NCBI RefSeq assembly: GCF_020804225.1
Contig: NZ_WJBI01000001.1
Coordinates: 377,509 to 441,508, forward strand
DNA from: Methanosarcina sp. DH2
GTDB lineage: Archaea > Halobacteriota > Methanosarcinia > Methanosarcinales > Methanosarcinaceae
Reading direction: 5' to 3'
Length of the DNA: 64,000 bases
A model generated the notes under the pieces. That model was not told the origin of the DNA, made no database searches, and saw only the letters and a list, made by a program, of their open reading frames with translations. Positions 42,690 through 52,542 of the stretch are shown here, in pieces. Every line of letters begins with the position of its first letter. The stretch's first letter is position 1. Both the position numbers and the translations under genes were made by a program.

Positions 42690-43565
42690 TTACGTTTTAA
42701 CGCAGCTTTTTGCATTAGATGCAATGAACTCTCTCATAAGTTTTGCCCCGAGCATGGCTGTCTGTCCTGAATCATATTCAGGGGCAATTTCCATAATGTC
42801 GAAAGCTATTGAGAAAGGAGCAAGAGTCCTTATTGCAGTTCTGACATCCCTGGCGCTGAGGCCGAAAGGTTCTGGTGTGCCGAGACCTGGGGCGTAAGCC
42901 GGGTCTATGGCATCCATGTCCAGAGAAAGATACAGCTGGCTGCAGTCCAGCCATTCAATGACTTCTTTGAGGACTTCGACCATACCTATGGATTCGACAT
43001 CATCTGCCGTATAGTATTTCAGGTTATTTTCCCTGGCAAAAACCCATTCTTCTTCCGGGCCGCTTCTTATACCTATAGAAACCAGATTCTTTGTGACACT
43101 ATTAAGAATATTCCTGGATACGCAGGCATGGTTATGCTTGAATCCCCTGTACTCCTGCCTGAGGTCGAAATGGGCATCAAGGACAAGGACTCCGAAATCA
43201 TCTCCTGCAAACTCGGCACATGCCTTAACCGTAGAATAAGTCAGGGAGTGTTCGCCTCCAAGCATGATAGGAAACTTTCCATCGTTCAATAATCCCTTTA
43301 CCTCTTCGTAGAGATCCTTCAGAGTCTCATCAACCGAGGCTGATGTTTCAAGGTTCCCTGCATCATAAATCGGAAGGTCCACAAGGTCGATGTCGAAAGT
43401 CGGGTTATAACTCTCAAAATTTGCAGAAACCTGCCTCATAGCATCCGGAGCCCAGCGACTACCTGCGCGGTACGAGGAGGTGTTATCAAAGGGTACGCCG
43501 AAAATAACATAGCGTGCAGATTCATAGTCTGCGAGAGCATCTATAAAGGAATTGGGTAAAAACAT
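42690..43565 (-). CDS. speB: agmatinase (arginase/ureohydrolase family)
   Basis: The 291-residue Mn-dependent enzyme splits agmatine into putrescine and urea. Metal ligands are in GGEHSLTYS (~102-110), DAHFDLR (~125-131) and SLDMDAIDPAYAPGLGTPEP (~208-227). The aIF5A gene lies 79 bases upstream on the same strand, and the two are probably cotranscribed; agmatine/polyamine supply feeds the modification of aIF5A. Family members with other guanidino substrates exist, so agmatine is likely rather than proven. Confidence 0.9.
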   Translation of the reverse strand: MFLPNSFIDALADYESARYVIFGVPFDNTSSYRAGSRWAPDAMRQVSANFESYNPTFDIDLVDLPIYDAGNLETSASVDETLKDLYEEVKGLLNDGKFPIMLGGEHSLTYSTVKACAEFAGDDFGVLVLDAHFDLRQEYRGFKHNHACVSRNILNSVTKNLVSIGIRSGPEEEWVFARENNLKYYTADDVESIGMVEVLKEVIEWLDCSQLYLSLDMDAIDPAYAPGLGTPEPFGLSARDVRTAIRTLAPFSIAFDIMEIAPEYDSGQTAMLGAKLMREFIASNAKSCVKT

Positions 43566-43644
43566 ATTCTTACCTATGTAAATTATTTACTTAAAAAAGA
43601 GAACTCAGGCTGCATTAACCTGAGTTTTTGCCTGCTTTTTAAGA

Positions 43645-44031
43645 TCATGTCCTGATGTCAAGTTTTACCTTTCCGAGGGCTGTAATATAAGCTACCTCTT
43701 CACCTTCTTTTACCCTGTCCTTGTATTCCTCAGGGATTACAATCTCAAAGGTTGAGAAGTCTCCCATGTCCATAAGCTGGGCAATGTTTCCGGTAATTGA
43801 AATTATCTGCGCATTCTTTCTTTCCACGATCGGGATATATACTTTGTTTGCAACAGAACCAATGTAGGAGCGCTTCTGGCCGTCAAAGAGACCAATTACG
43901 TCTATTCTTGCCTTTGCAGATCCATGCTTCCCTGGTTTGGATTTTGTAATGCTTTTTATGATGCATGCTTCGTCGTCAACGATCATGTACTTTCCTTCTT
44001 TGAGCTCCTTAACTTCAACCTGCTGTTTCAT
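43645..44031 (-). CDS. translation initiation factor aIF5A
   Basis: The 128-residue factor is the archaeal homologue of eIF5A/EF-P and helps peptide bond formation at difficult sequences. The hypusine loop SKPGKHGSAKAR (~31-42) carries the Lys that is modified. The OB-fold C-terminal domain follows (~70-128, ERKNAQIISITGNIAQLMDM). It is the first gene of the likely operon with agmatinase. The stretch 44032-44482 upstream should contain its promoter. Confidence 0.97.
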   Translation of the reverse strand: MKQQVEVKELKEGKYMIVDDEACIIKSITKSKPGKHGSAKARIDVIGLFDGQKRSYIGSVANKVYIPIVERKNAQIISITGNIAQLMDMGDFSTFEIVIPEEYKDRVKEGEEVAYITALGKVKLDIRT

Positions 44032-44482
44032 AATAATTCTCCCTTACGTTTAGATATGTGTATCAATAAGTTGTAAGCGTCATACCGGATTTGCTGGAAA
44101 ATTTTCCATTGCCAATCTTGGTGAAGTGGTATAAGATGGCTTTTCTAATTTTTAAGCCTGTCTACCTTTTATCCATACTTTGCTTAATTGCTCTGTATAG
44201 AAAAGCTGGAACGTAATTACTACCTGAATACATGCACAATATCACAGGTAGAGAACTAATACGGTTAATTATCCTAGAGTATATAACGCTTATGCGAGAT
44301 TTTGTTTTCCCGGGCGTTATTTTTGAGAAAACCTTCTGAAATAATGGGATAATCTCTTAAATTTAAATGAAATATTCGGGATCAAAGAGCAAATCTGGCT
44401 ATTCAAAATAATTCCATCTTAATTCTATTTCTGTTGAGCTTGCAATACATGTAAAAATCTCTGTGCATTCCTTGATTCTTCT
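44032..44482. other. spacer upstream of aIF5A
   Basis: A 14-bp perfect palindrome, TGGAAAATTTTCCA (44095-44108), lies ~65 bases before the aIF5A start and may be an operator. Nothing else is recognised. Confidence 0.4.
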
Positions 44483-46201
44483 TTAAAAGCTGAGTCCAGA
44501 TTCTCTCAGTTTTCCCTGAAGGGGCACTCCCTCTTTATCCCAGCCACGATAACGGTAATACTCTTGGAGAGCAGCCTCAAACTCCTGCCTGGAAATTCCG
44601 TCTCCTTTTTCTTTGTTGGCGGCTTTAAACAGCCTTCCCGGAAGCATATCGTCTTCCCATGTGAAACCTGCCTTCAGATTGTAAATTCTCTCCAGGTTCC
44701 AGATTCTTTCTCCGGCTTTCAGGAGTTCTGCAGGTGATATTTCCATCCCGGTTCCGGAATGTAAGAGGGCAGAACAGAGTTCTTCACTGACTGCAAAAAC
44801 CGAAAATGGACAGAGCACAAGTGAATCCAGCACAGCAGTCAGGTTTTCAAAGACCTGCAGAATTCCAGCTTTCCCGTTGAGGCTGAAACGGTTAAGGAGA
44901 AGAGGTTTTCCAAGCACTTCGGGTCCGACCATAAAGGCTGTAAGGTAATCCCCGCCGTGACAGGAGGTTGCGTAAGCAAGAGCCTGTCCTTTTATTTTCC
45001 TCGGGTCAAAACCTGAAAGCTCAAGACCTTTTACATCCATACTGAGATCTTCCCTCTTCCGGGCTGAAAAATATTTTCTGGCTCCTTTTCCGGGTTCACT
45101 CCCTTTACCCATTTCTTCAAGCAGGGTTTCAAGTTCTCTGGATTCGATTTTTCCAGATTTAAGTTCCACACAGGCTCCGAATACAGAACCTGCAGAGATA
45201 GGGTCAAGCCCGTAATCTTTGCAAATTCTGTCTGCCAGGAGCACGGACTGAAAGTCGGGGTTTTCAAGGTTAAACCCAAAAGCCCACAGAGAATCATAGT
45301 CCGGAAGGATCTGGCCTGTTTTCTTTATCCTCCGTTTGCATCCCAGGGGGCAGGTGGGGCAGCTTTCCTTTTCAAGATCGAAGCTGGCTTTTATATACTC
45401 CCCTGAGAACAGGTCTGCGAAAGGAGTTCCCCTTCCTGAAAAGTTTTTGCAGGGAATGAGATCCATGTAATCCAGAAGTTTTACAAATGCAGGCGTACCG
45501 TAGTTCGTAAGCCCCTTGGAGAGCACGGGGTTTGCTTCAAAAAGCTTCAGCATCTTTGTTTCAAGCTCTTTGAACTCTTCAGGGCTGGCTGGTAAAAGCT
45601 CTTTTTCCCCTTTTACAACCACTGCTTTTAACATCTTTGAGCCGGCCACCGCTCCCAGGCCCCCCCTTCCGCTATGAATGGAATCAACCACAATAGAAGA
45701 GATGAGGACCTGCTTTTCTCCTGCCCTGCCTATGCAGGCTACACTTCCTTTATTTTTGAGGGCTTTTGTACATTCTTCTGTGTTTTTTCCCCAGAGCCCT
45801 TCTGCAGGCACAATTTCAGCGTTTTCTTCTCTAATTTCCACGTAAAAAGGTCTTTTTGCCTTTCCGGTAATGACCAGAGCATCAATACCGGCTTTTTTCA
45901 GTTCTCTCCCAAAGCCTCCGCCCGCGTTCCAGCTGAACACTGTGCCTGTGAGGGGGGACTTTGATGTGACGACTGCTCCTGCGGACATGGGCACAAGACC
46001 TGTAAGCGGTCCGGATGTAAAGATGAGGTGGTTTTCGGGGCCAAGAGGGTCAATATCAGGTCCTACAAGCTCGGAAAGTAGTTTTACCCCAAGACCTCTG
46101 CCGCCTATATACTTGCGAATTAACTCTTTATCGGTACTCTTAACAGTAACTGATTCGGAGCTAAGATTTACATATACTGTTTTTTCTGTCCAGCCAACCA
46201 T
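44483..46201 (-). CDS. aldehyde ferredoxin oxidoreductase (tungsten-type)
   Basis: The 572-residue enzyme oxidises aldehydes to acids with ferredoxin. The N-terminal domain has the pterin-binding YIGGRGLGVKLL (~31-42) and SAGAVVTSKSPLTGTVFSWN (~73-92). The 4Fe-4S ligands are in CPTCPLGCKR (~281-290), with a fourth Cys in LVLCPFSVF (~468-476). DYDSLWAFGFNLEN (~300-313) and CHGGDYLTAF (~415-424) also fit the family. The protein is slightly shorter than the well-studied Pyrococcus enzyme (~605). The physiological aldehyde is unknown; it stands alone. Confidence 0.93.
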   Translation of the reverse strand: MVGWTEKTVYVNLSSESVTVKSTDKELIRKYIGGRGLGVKLLSELVGPDIDPLGPENHLIFTSGPLTGLVPMSAGAVVTSKSPLTGTVFSWNAGGGFGRELKKAGIDALVITGKAKRPFYVEIREENAEIVPAEGLWGKNTEECTKALKNKGSVACIGRAGEKQVLISSIVVDSIHSGRGGLGAVAGSKMLKAVVVKGEKELLPASPEEFKELETKMLKLFEANPVLSKGLTNYGTPAFVKLLDYMDLIPCKNFSGRGTPFADLFSGEYIKASFDLEKESCPTCPLGCKRRIKKTGQILPDYDSLWAFGFNLENPDFQSVLLADRICKDYGLDPISAGSVFGACVELKSGKIESRELETLLEEMGKGSEPGKGARKYFSARKREDLSMDVKGLELSGFDPRKIKGQALAYATSCHGGDYLTAFMVGPEVLGKPLLLNRFSLNGKAGILQVFENLTAVLDSLVLCPFSVFAVSEELCSALLHSGTGMEISPAELLKAGERIWNLERIYNLKAGFTWEDDMLPGRLFKAANKEKGDGISRQEFEAALQEYYRYRGWDKEGVPLQGKLRESGLSF

Positions 46202-46466
46202 ATCAATCCCTTTTTCTACCTTTTTTTTCTACCTCTTTTCAGACTTATTTTGATGTTTGAACAAGTTTTAAGTTCGAATCTTTTTCTTTCCTTCTTCATT
46301 TTCCTTAGTTTGTCTTTTTCCCTTCAGTCTTCATTCACTCTTTGTAATTATTTTTCGTGAAATTTACCGTTAAATCTCCGGTTGATACTATTTTTAATAA
46401 GGACTTGTACCGTGAAAATCTTGAAAGAGCCAGACTTTAAGACAGAGAAATCTTAGATAATATTAC

Positions 46467-46904
46467 ATGAATCTGGAGAAATCTTACATTATTTCAGTAT
46501 ATGCCATTCTCCGGAATGAGAAAGGTGAATTCCTGCTGCTCAGGCGCTCGGAAAACTCTCGTACCAATCCTGGGAAATGGGATCTCCCGGGCGGGAAGGT
46601 GAACCCGGAAGAGTCGCTTAAAGAGGCAGTTATACGTGAGGTCTGGGAGGAAACGGGAATTTCAATCATTCCAGGGGAAATTGCAGGGGAGGTAAACTTT
46701 GAGCTTCCTGAAAAAAAAGTCATTGCTGTTGTATTTGATGGGGGATATGTTATAGCTGACATTAAATTAAGCTATGAACACATGGACTATGCCTGGTTTT
46801 CCCTTGAACATATTCTCAATATGGATACGCTCCCTGTTTATTTCAGGATTTTTTTCGGAAGGTTTTCACTCGAAAACAAAAAACCTTACGAACCTCCGAT
46901 TTGA
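46467..46904 (+). CDS. NUDIX hydrolase
   Basis: The 145-residue protein has a full Nudix box (~38-60), GGKVNPEESLKEAVIREV followed by WEETGI, with the REVWEE catalytic helix. ILRNEKGEFLLLRRSENS precedes it as the first strands. Nudix enzymes cleave nucleoside diphosphates linked to another moiety; the WDLPGG opening is common in 8-oxo-dGTP-type and ADP-sugar-type members, so the substrate cannot be fixed. It stands alone. Confidence 0.92.
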   Translation: MNLEKSYIISVYAILRNEKGEFLLLRRSENSRTNPGKWDLPGGKVNPEESLKEAVIREVWEETGISIIPGEIAGEVNFELPEKKVIAVVFDGGYVIADIKLSYEHMDYAWFSLEHILNMDTLPVYFRIFFGRFSLENKKPYEPPI

Positions 46905-46931
46905 TTCGGAAATCTGTTTATTTGTCCTTTC

Positions 46932-47657
46932 TCATTTGAAACATTCATCTTTGAAACACTCATCTTCAAGTTTTTTTCTTTTTTTCCGGCTGTATTGCCA
47001 GCTTACGCCAAGGAACAGGAGAACTGCAAGAGCTATAAAACCTGCCGCACGAAGCACGGCTCCATACTTGCTCAGCAATATTGGATTTACATTATCCCTC
47101 AGTTCGTACTCGGGGTACATTATATCTCCCCGGTCATTGCTGTGCCCGAGACCAAGGGCATGCCCCAGTTCATGCTTTGAAATGGTAAGCATTGTTGCAT
47201 CTCCGTACTGGCGCCAACCCCTGCCCTGGTAGTTCCCAACCTCGAGGACTATATCCACTTCAACGAAACGGTCTCCGGATATCCTGGGTTTTGCATAACC
47301 TGCCACTCCTGAAGGAGCACCTTCAACGCTTTCCAGATTTTCTACCCATCTTATTCTTATATCAGCTTCTTCGGAATCAACAATCTCAAAAACAGGACTG
47401 TATGCGAGGTTACCGTTTCCTCCGTCTTCCCAGTATTCGAGAGCCTTTTCTATCTGTTCGTAGTAGGTGGGGCTGTAATGGACAGGTGTATTTTTGTCGT
47501 CTATATACACCGTAATAGGAGAATGGCTCCAGGGGTTATCAAGAATCTTCTCTGCCTCTGCCCCGGATACTGTGGAAACGGTGGGTAAAGAAAATACTAT
47601 TAGCAATAAAACGAAGGATATAATTATTACATGCTTATTTTTTTGATTAATGCAAAT
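46932..47657 (-). CDS. matrixin-like zinc metalloprotease, exported; start unclear
   Basis: The catalytic motif HELGHALGLGH (~150-160) with the downstream Met-turn DIMYPEYE marks a metzincin-type protease. The first standard start is TTG 47606 (224 residues), but that cuts into a good signal peptide: the frame stays open upstream with KHVIIISFVLLLIVFSLPT, preceded by INQKNK and no ATG, GTG or TTG, up to a stop at 47676. I extend it to an ATT (47655-47657). A C-terminal helix (AAGFIALAVLLFLGVSWQY) and Lys/Arg tail anchor it, so the protease domain is outside the cell. Confidence 0.8.
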   Translation of the reverse strand: MCINQKNKHVIIISFVLLLIVFSLPTVSTVSGAEAEKILDNPWSHSPITVYIDDKNTPVHYSPTYYEQIEKALEYWEDGGNGNLAYSPVFEIVDSEEADIRIRWVENLESVEGAPSGVAGYAKPRISGDRFVEVDIVLEVGNYQGRGWRQYGDATMLTISKHELGHALGLGHSNDRGDIMYPEYELRDNVNPILLSKYGAVLRAAGFIALAVLLFLGVSWQYSRKKRKKLEDECFKDECFK

Positions 47658-47982
47658 GAGCCCCCGTATCAGTAATTAATTTCCTTTAAGCTATTATTTA
47701 TATCAGGTAGACCTGCTGTACACGCGTACCCTTTAAGTTCTGCTTGATTTTTTATAACGTCTATAGACAGGTTAATTTAAAACCAAAAATATCTGTCTAA
47801 AAATAGGTTTTAAGGTTATAAGAACCTTAACTCAGAAATCCCTTTTTTAATAGATTATCCGGAGTTTATTTACAAACTGATTTTTAATTCACAAACCAGA
47901 AGTATATTTGAAAATTAAGTCTTTTAAATTTGACTTTTATAACGGGCATGCAGGCATTCAATTTCCAGGGCTTTGTTTCTAC

Positions 47983-48474
47983 TTACTTTATATTTGCCCC
48001 GGCGATATTACAGACCTCGCAATCAGGATCACAGCAATGTTCCTTTTCTTCGCTTTCCTCTTTTTTATTTTTCTCGTTTTCATCAGGGAATTCGGAGGCA
48101 AGAGCCCTTGTACTTTCTGCAAGTACTGCTGCATTCGACAGGGATGCTCCTATCATAATTGCTGAAAATATTTTTTCTTTTGTGATTCCTTTTCTTTTTG
48201 CTATCCTTAAATGCATTTTCAGACAGTGCTCGCAGCGAAGGGCAGAAGCCACACCGATGGAAATAAGTTCCACGGTTTCCTGATCGAGATTTTTGAACTC
48301 TCGCATTATGGAGTTGTCATACAGGGTCTTCGGGATGAAGATCTCAGGGAGATCCTTCATAAAATTCATAATGTAAGGGACTTCTCCATACTGCTTCCGG
48401 ACATCATCCAGGAGCTCCGGGATGACTTTCTCGGGGTCGCTTTTTAAAATTTCCACAATATCCTCAAGTTCCAT
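47983..48474 (-). CDS. carboxymuconolactone decarboxylase/AhpD-like protein
   Basis: The 163-residue protein carries the AhpD-type redox motif CEHCLKMHLRIAKRKG (~78-93), preceded by ELISIGVASALR and followed by EKIFSAIMIGASLSNAAVLAE. The CxxC-x2-H set is the peroxidase/disulfide centre of AhpD. The last ~30 residues include a charged stretch and CCDPDCEVC, an additional Cys cluster near the C-terminus that could bind metal. Probably antioxidant; the partner is unknown. Confidence 0.82.
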   Translation of the reverse strand: MELEDIVEILKSDPEKVIPELLDDVRKQYGEVPYIMNFMKDLPEIFIPKTLYDNSIMREFKNLDQETVELISIGVASALRCEHCLKMHLRIAKRKGITKEKIFSAIMIGASLSNAAVLAESTRALASEFPDENEKNKKEESEEKEHCCDPDCEVCNIAGANIK

Positions 48475-48617
48475 AAGAAACCACCAGCATACATTAACGT
48501 GGAAACCGGGTTAGACACCGTTTTCCGGGTTGGGCTTTACAGTTTTAAGGATAAGTGAAAAGGCACAAACCCAGTAAAAATGTAAAGTGGATAAATTTTA
48601 ACTCAACAGAATCCGGG

Positions 48618-49553
48618 TCAAATTGCAAAACCAACGTCAGACTTAGATTTGATTTTTATCAATATATAATTTTTCATTTTTGATCGGAAAATATTTGCGA
48701 GCTCGGAAAGGTTTACTCCTTCATCAAACTCCATCTTTTCAATTTTTTCATGGAATTCATCGTATGGCAGTTTGACCCTGATCCCATCAAGTTGGAGGGT
48801 TAGAGGAGCAGGAGAGAGTACCCTGTGGATTTCAGGGACCTGATTTTCGATCTCCTTCATGGCTCGCGCAGGAAGCACTGCAAGAGGATCTTTTGCTTGC
48901 TGTTTGCGTATATTATCCGCAATCTTCGAAACCCCTTCGTTGAGTCTGTCAAGTGCGTTAATTTCCTCTGTTCTTCTTAACCTGTGAGAAACTCTTCCGA
49001 TATTTCCGATGTAAAGGTCTGCTCCGGGAATCTCTTCTGTTTTCAGGTCAACAGGTCCTCCGGTAACTACAATGGGTACCTCGATGCCTTCAAAAAGCTT
49101 CGGTTTCTTTCTTGTAATGCAGTCGCTGAAAGACCCGAAAGTGAAAACTGCAATATCGTGTTCGTTAATCAGTCTCCTTTCATAGTCCATGGACAGGGAT
49201 ACCCTTCGTCCCATTCCTCTTGCAAGCCCTATCATATTTGTGTTGGCGCCGGGGTGGCGGAGATATTCTGCTACATCACAGGCTGAGTGAGGAAGATGAT
49301 GAGAGGCAAGAGTAGGCGAGACAACTGCAATTTCCACACCTGTAAGGGGCGCTTCTATCAGAACACCGAGCAACTCGTCTGAGAGCTGTTTTACAATATG
49401 AATATCTTTTTCGGGGACAAGCATTATAAGATTGACTTCGGTCCCTGTAACTACTTTCTGGATTATGTAGCCTCCAAGGTCTTCCATCAGTTCGATTAAA
49501 AGCCCATGCTTATGGACCCCGCCGGTGTATAGATAAGGTCGGAGTACGGCCAT
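48618..49553 (-). CDS. mmp7: methanogenesis marker protein 7
   Basis: The 311-residue protein is recognised by order in the cluster and by stretches such as YTGGVHKHGLLIELMEDLGG (~8-27), HHLPHSACDVAEYLRHPGAN and FTFGSFSDCITRKKPKLFEG. It is the last gene of the mmp/atwA run, one base after mmp17. As I recall, published structural work places Mmp7 with McrC, Mmp3, Mmp17 and component A2 in the ATP-driven complex that activates methyl-coenzyme M reductase. Cys in HSACD and FSDCI are candidates for cluster ligands. Confidence 0.85.
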   Translation of the reverse strand: MAVLRPYLYTGGVHKHGLLIELMEDLGGYIIQKVVTGTEVNLIMLVPEKDIHIVKQLSDELLGVLIEAPLTGVEIAVVSPTLASHHLPHSACDVAEYLRHPGANTNMIGLARGMGRRVSLSMDYERRLINEHDIAVFTFGSFSDCITRKKPKLFEGIEVPIVVTGGPVDLKTEEIPGADLYIGNIGRVSHRLRRTEEINALDRLNEGVSKIADNIRKQQAKDPLAVLPARAMKEIENQVPEIHRVLSPAPLTLQLDGIRVKLPYDEFHEKIEKMEFDEGVNLSELANIFRSKMKNYILIKIKSKSDVGFAI

Positions 49554-49554
49554 C

Positions 49555-50154
49555 TTATTTTTTCCCTCCTTCCGTCAGTTCGTCGAGCATTACTCCTGCT
49601 TCTTCGATCCACTCGTGTTTCAACGCTTCCTCAGATGCTACAAAAACAAAGCGATTATCTTTATATAGATGATATCGGACCCTGAAACCTTCGGGAGTAG
49701 CCCGGATTGCGAAATCCACGAGGTTTTCGTGAAGCCTGTGTCTGGGATCCGCAACCATCATCTCTCTAATAAAAGCAGCTTCTTCTGCTGGTTTATCCGT
49801 GATTATGGCTACAGTCCAGCGGTCCGGCTGGCTGATGTTCGCTTTTCCGTAGCGTTCCCATAGTTTTCCGAGCAGTTCCGGAATATACTGCTCTTTTTTG
49901 ATCGAGATCATTACTTCACCGGCGACAGGTTTTGCTTCCACATCAGCAATATCGATTGTCGTAACCCTGGTGCCAACATCTCTGAGAATGATTACCATCT
50001 GGAAGAGAGAATCTTCCGGTCTCAACACTACCTTGATCCGTCCTACTGCAGGGGCAAGCTTGAGACTTGCAAGGTTGTCCTCGATAATCTTCCTGTAAAA
50101 CTCCTGCTCCGAATCAATTGCTGACTCGACAACAAAGGTCTCAAGCGAATCCAT
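49555..50154 (-). CDS. mmp17: methanogenesis marker protein 17
   Basis: From ATG 50154 (GAGGT four bases before) the product is 199 residues, beginning MDSLETFVVESAID; a start at 50187 inside mmp15 is unlikely. It has an alpha/beta pattern with EFYRKIIEDNLASLKLAPAV (~18-37) and DPRHRLHENLVDFAIRATPE (~135-154). It starts eight bases after the mmp15 stop and ends one base before mmp7. It belongs to the set linked to MCR activation. Confidence 0.85.
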   Translation of the reverse strand: MDSLETFVVESAIDSEQEFYRKIIEDNLASLKLAPAVGRIKVVLRPEDSLFQMVIILRDVGTRVTTIDIADVEAKPVAGEVMISIKKEQYIPELLGKLWERYGKANISQPDRWTVAIITDKPAEEAAFIREMMVADPRHRLHENLVDFAIRATPEGFRVRYHLYKDNRFVFVASEEALKHEWIEEAGVMLDELTEGGKK

Positions 50155-50161
50155 TTTGACC

Positions 50162-51409
50162 TCACTCCTCCACGTAGCCGGAAGCAAGAAGCGCTGCCCC
50201 TACTGCTCCTATCAAATGGGAATTTTCAGGTACAAGGACGTCGATCTTAAGAAGCTTTCCGAGAGCTTTTGGGACCCCCTCGATAAGAGAAGACCCACCT
50301 ACAAGGATTAGAGGCTCTTTTACGTCCACTTCCTGCAACTGCTGCTCGTAGATCTGTTCTACCACACTGTAACAGGCTGCAGCTGCGACATCTTCCGGAG
50401 TGGCTCCTTTGGCAAGGGAGTTTACAAGGGACTGAATCCCGAAGACTATACAGTAGCTGTTCATGGATACGTTTTCCTGCATGCCTTTTACTGCCAGAGC
50501 TCCGAGTTCCGTAATATCCACACCGAGGCGCTTTGAGATCATTTCAAAGAAACGTCCCGAAGCTCCAGCACAGATCCCTCCCATTGTGAACATGCCAGGA
50601 ATCCCATCTTCTACTGAGATCGCCTTGTTGTCCATGCCTCCGATATCAATAACCGTTGCAGAGCCTTTTTGCCTGCCTGCAAGGTAGACAGCTCCTTTTG
50701 AGTTGACGGTAATCTCTTCCTGGATAAGTTGGGCATTAAAGTGGTTTCCTATAAGGAAACGTCCGTATCCTGTAGTTCCAAGAGCCTGAATTTCTTCTCT
50801 GTTTACTCCGGCTTCTTTAAGAGCTTGGGAGTATGCTTCTTCAGCGCTTTCAAGGACTTTTGTTGTGGGCACCCAGCCTTTGCCTATGATTTTGTTATCT
50901 CTCATAACCACAGCTTTTGTGGTTGTAGACCCCGAATCGATTCCTGCAGTCAGTCCGGTCTGAACCTCTCTGGCAAGGAGATGCCTGCGCCTGGCAATTG
51001 TGGTCAGGGCTTCAAGACGGGTAAGCAGTGTGCCTGCGCTTGTCCGTTCGGTAAATGAATAGCTGATCACAGGAATCTCGGAATGCTTATGAATGTACCT
51101 TCTGACCTCGTTTCGAACAATAGCTCCTTCTGCACAGCGGAAGCAGGTCGTAATAAAGACCCCATCTACATGTGTTGTACCTTCAACAACAGCTTTTGCC
51201 CGTGCCATCATGAGCCTGAGGTCTCCGCTTGCAACTTCAAGTCCGAAGTCCCTGCCGATTGTATCAATAGATGCGATGTCAATTTCAGGATAAACGAATT
51301 TCGCATTCACTTTGGCTGCAGCAGCTTCAAACTCTGGTTGAACCCCGGAATATTCAGATCCGCAGGATACAAGAGCAATCTTGACAATTCCAGATTCTTC
51401 GGCACTCAT
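50162..51409 (-). CDS. mmp15: methanogenesis marker protein 15 (BcrA/D-like ATPase fold)
   Basis: The 415-residue protein has a 2-hydroxyacyl-CoA dehydratase activase-like ASKHA core: [16 protein letters not shown] (~150-165), [28 protein letters not shown] (~248-259), [20 protein letters not shown] (~272-291, the Cys matching the 4Fe-4S ligand of the activase family) and [15 protein letters not shown]. The first ~140 residues ([28 protein letters not shown]) carry more Cys. Such proteins couple ATP use to low-potential electron transfer, fitting MCR activation. The start overlaps the mmp5 stop by 4 bases. Confidence 0.88.
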   Translation of the reverse strand: MSAEESGIVKIALVSCGSEYSGVQPEFEAAAAKVNAKFVYPEIDIASIDTIGRDFGLEVASGDLRLMMARAKAVVEGTTHVDGVFITTCFRCAEGAIVRNEVRRYIHKHSEIPVISYSFTERTSAGTLLTRLEALTTIARRRHLLAREVQTGLTAGIDSGSTTTKAVVMRDNKIIGKGWVPTTKVLESAEEAYSQALKEAGVNREEIQALGTTGYGRFLIGNHFNAQLIQEEITVNSKGAVYLAGRQKGSATVIDIGGMDNKAISVEDGIPGMFTMGGICAGASGRFFEMISKRLGVDITELGALAVKGMQENVSMNSYCIVFGIQSLVNSLAKGATPEDVAAAACYSVVEQIYEQQLQEVDVKEPLILVGGSSLIEGVPKALGKLLKIDVLVPENSHLIGAVGAALLASGYVEE

Positions 51410-51918
51410 TTTTCGTCCTCCTTTTCTGCCGGTTCTTTTTCTTCTCCCTTTTCGTTTTCTTCCGACTTTTCTTCAGGTAATGATTCCAGAAATGCTGCGA
51501 TTCTGTTTACGAAATCCCGGGCTTCCTCGTCAGTTTCCGGATACTTTACCTCCAGAACCGGGACCCCTTTCGAGCGGATCAGGTACTTCATCAGTTCGTT
51601 TGTTCTGTTACAGCCCACGCAGCCGAAGTTTGTAGGTGGGTTTTCAACTATGATTGCAGCTTCGGTTTCTTCGATAAGGGGACCTATAAGAGCCATCCTG
51701 CCTCTTACTCCGGCAGGTACTTCAACTGCGGCATAGCGAAGCCCCAGTTTTGGGTCTTCGGGAGTAATGTTGATTGGAGGAGAATCCAGGCTGATATTTG
51801 TAACTTTTTCTCGTATCTGGTTCATCATAGTAAGTGGTTTGTGCCCGAAACGCTCCACAAGGTCAGCCAGAATAAGACTGTTTACAGGGTAAATGAAAAC
51901 CTTTGCCAAAAAATTCAC
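51406..51918 (-). CDS. mmp5: methanogenesis marker protein 5
   Basis: The 170-residue protein has the block [20 protein letters not shown] (~97-116) with a Cys-x2-Cys; the N-terminus is [20 protein letters not shown]. The last ~25 residues are an acidic Glu/Lys tail ([18 protein letters not shown]), common in this genus and likely disordered. It overlaps mmp6 (start) and mmp15 (end) by 4 bases each, which implies coupled translation. Exact role unproven. Confidence 0.85.
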   Translation of the reverse strand: MNFLAKVFIYPVNSLILADLVERFGHKPLTMMNQIREKVTNISLDSPPINITPEDPKLGLRYAAVEVPAGVRGRMALIGPLIEETEAAIIVENPPTNFGCVGCNRTNELMKYLIRSKGVPVLEVKYPETDEEARDFVNRIAAFLESLPEEKSEENEKGEEKEPAEKEDEK

Positions 51919-52358
51919 CTCGAAAGTTCCGCCTCAATAATTTTCTCCAGATCCGAAACTTTAAGCCTGCATTTTTCCCCTTGCTTCTTTTTTACAGACT
52001 CATTTGCTTCAAGTTCGTCAAGTGCAGCCCCTATGGCAGGAAGCATCTGCACTTCTTCCCTCAGGAAATGGAACCCCGGTCTCGGACCTCCTCCCCGGCT
52101 CGCCCGGCAGCGCCTTTCATCGCCTGCAGGGAATCCCCTATCTTTTACAAAAATATGGTTTTTATCCAGCTGCCGGATATTTTCGACCACTGCCGTGACA
52201 TCCTCTTTCGGTCCTGTTACAATCAGTCCAAAGCAGGTCTCCTTTACCGTAACCGGAAACTCTGATTCATAAATTTTCATGGCTGCATCTGCAGGCAGCA
52301 CCTTATCCGAACTGATTACAATGTATTTTGTAATCTCTTCTTTTTTTATTTCTGTCAT
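51915..52358 (-). CDS. mmp6: methanogenesis marker protein 6
   Basis: From ATG 52358 (AAGGAG nine bases before) the product is 147 residues, beginning MTEIKKEEITKYIVISSDKV; the longer frame from 52433 lacks a ribosome site. A ferredoxin-like alpha/beta domain (VTVKETCFGLIVTGPKEDV) is followed by the Arg/Gly-rich GDERRCRASRGGGPRPGFHF (~78-97) and a charged helical tail. It follows mmp3 by 184 bases, the widest gap in the cluster, so an internal promoter is possible. Confidence 0.82.
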   Translation of the reverse strand: MTEIKKEEITKYIVISSDKVLPADAAMKIYESEFPVTVKETCFGLIVTGPKEDVTAVVENIRQLDKNHIFVKDRGFPAGDERRCRASRGGGPRPGFHFLREEVQMLPAIGAALDELEANESVKKKQGEKCRLKVSDLEKIIEAELSR

Positions 52359-52542
52359 TTTCTGTCTCTCCTTAGCCTCGGGAGACTTCACCTTCAATAA
52401 ATTCAATATGTGAATCCGCTCAAGCATTACCAAGCATCATTATCAAGCATAAAATACTTACTTCGCTTATGTATTATTTTATTATTGCATTACTTATTTA
52501 ATTTATCCTATTTTTTTTATATTTTAATAATTATCAATTCCC

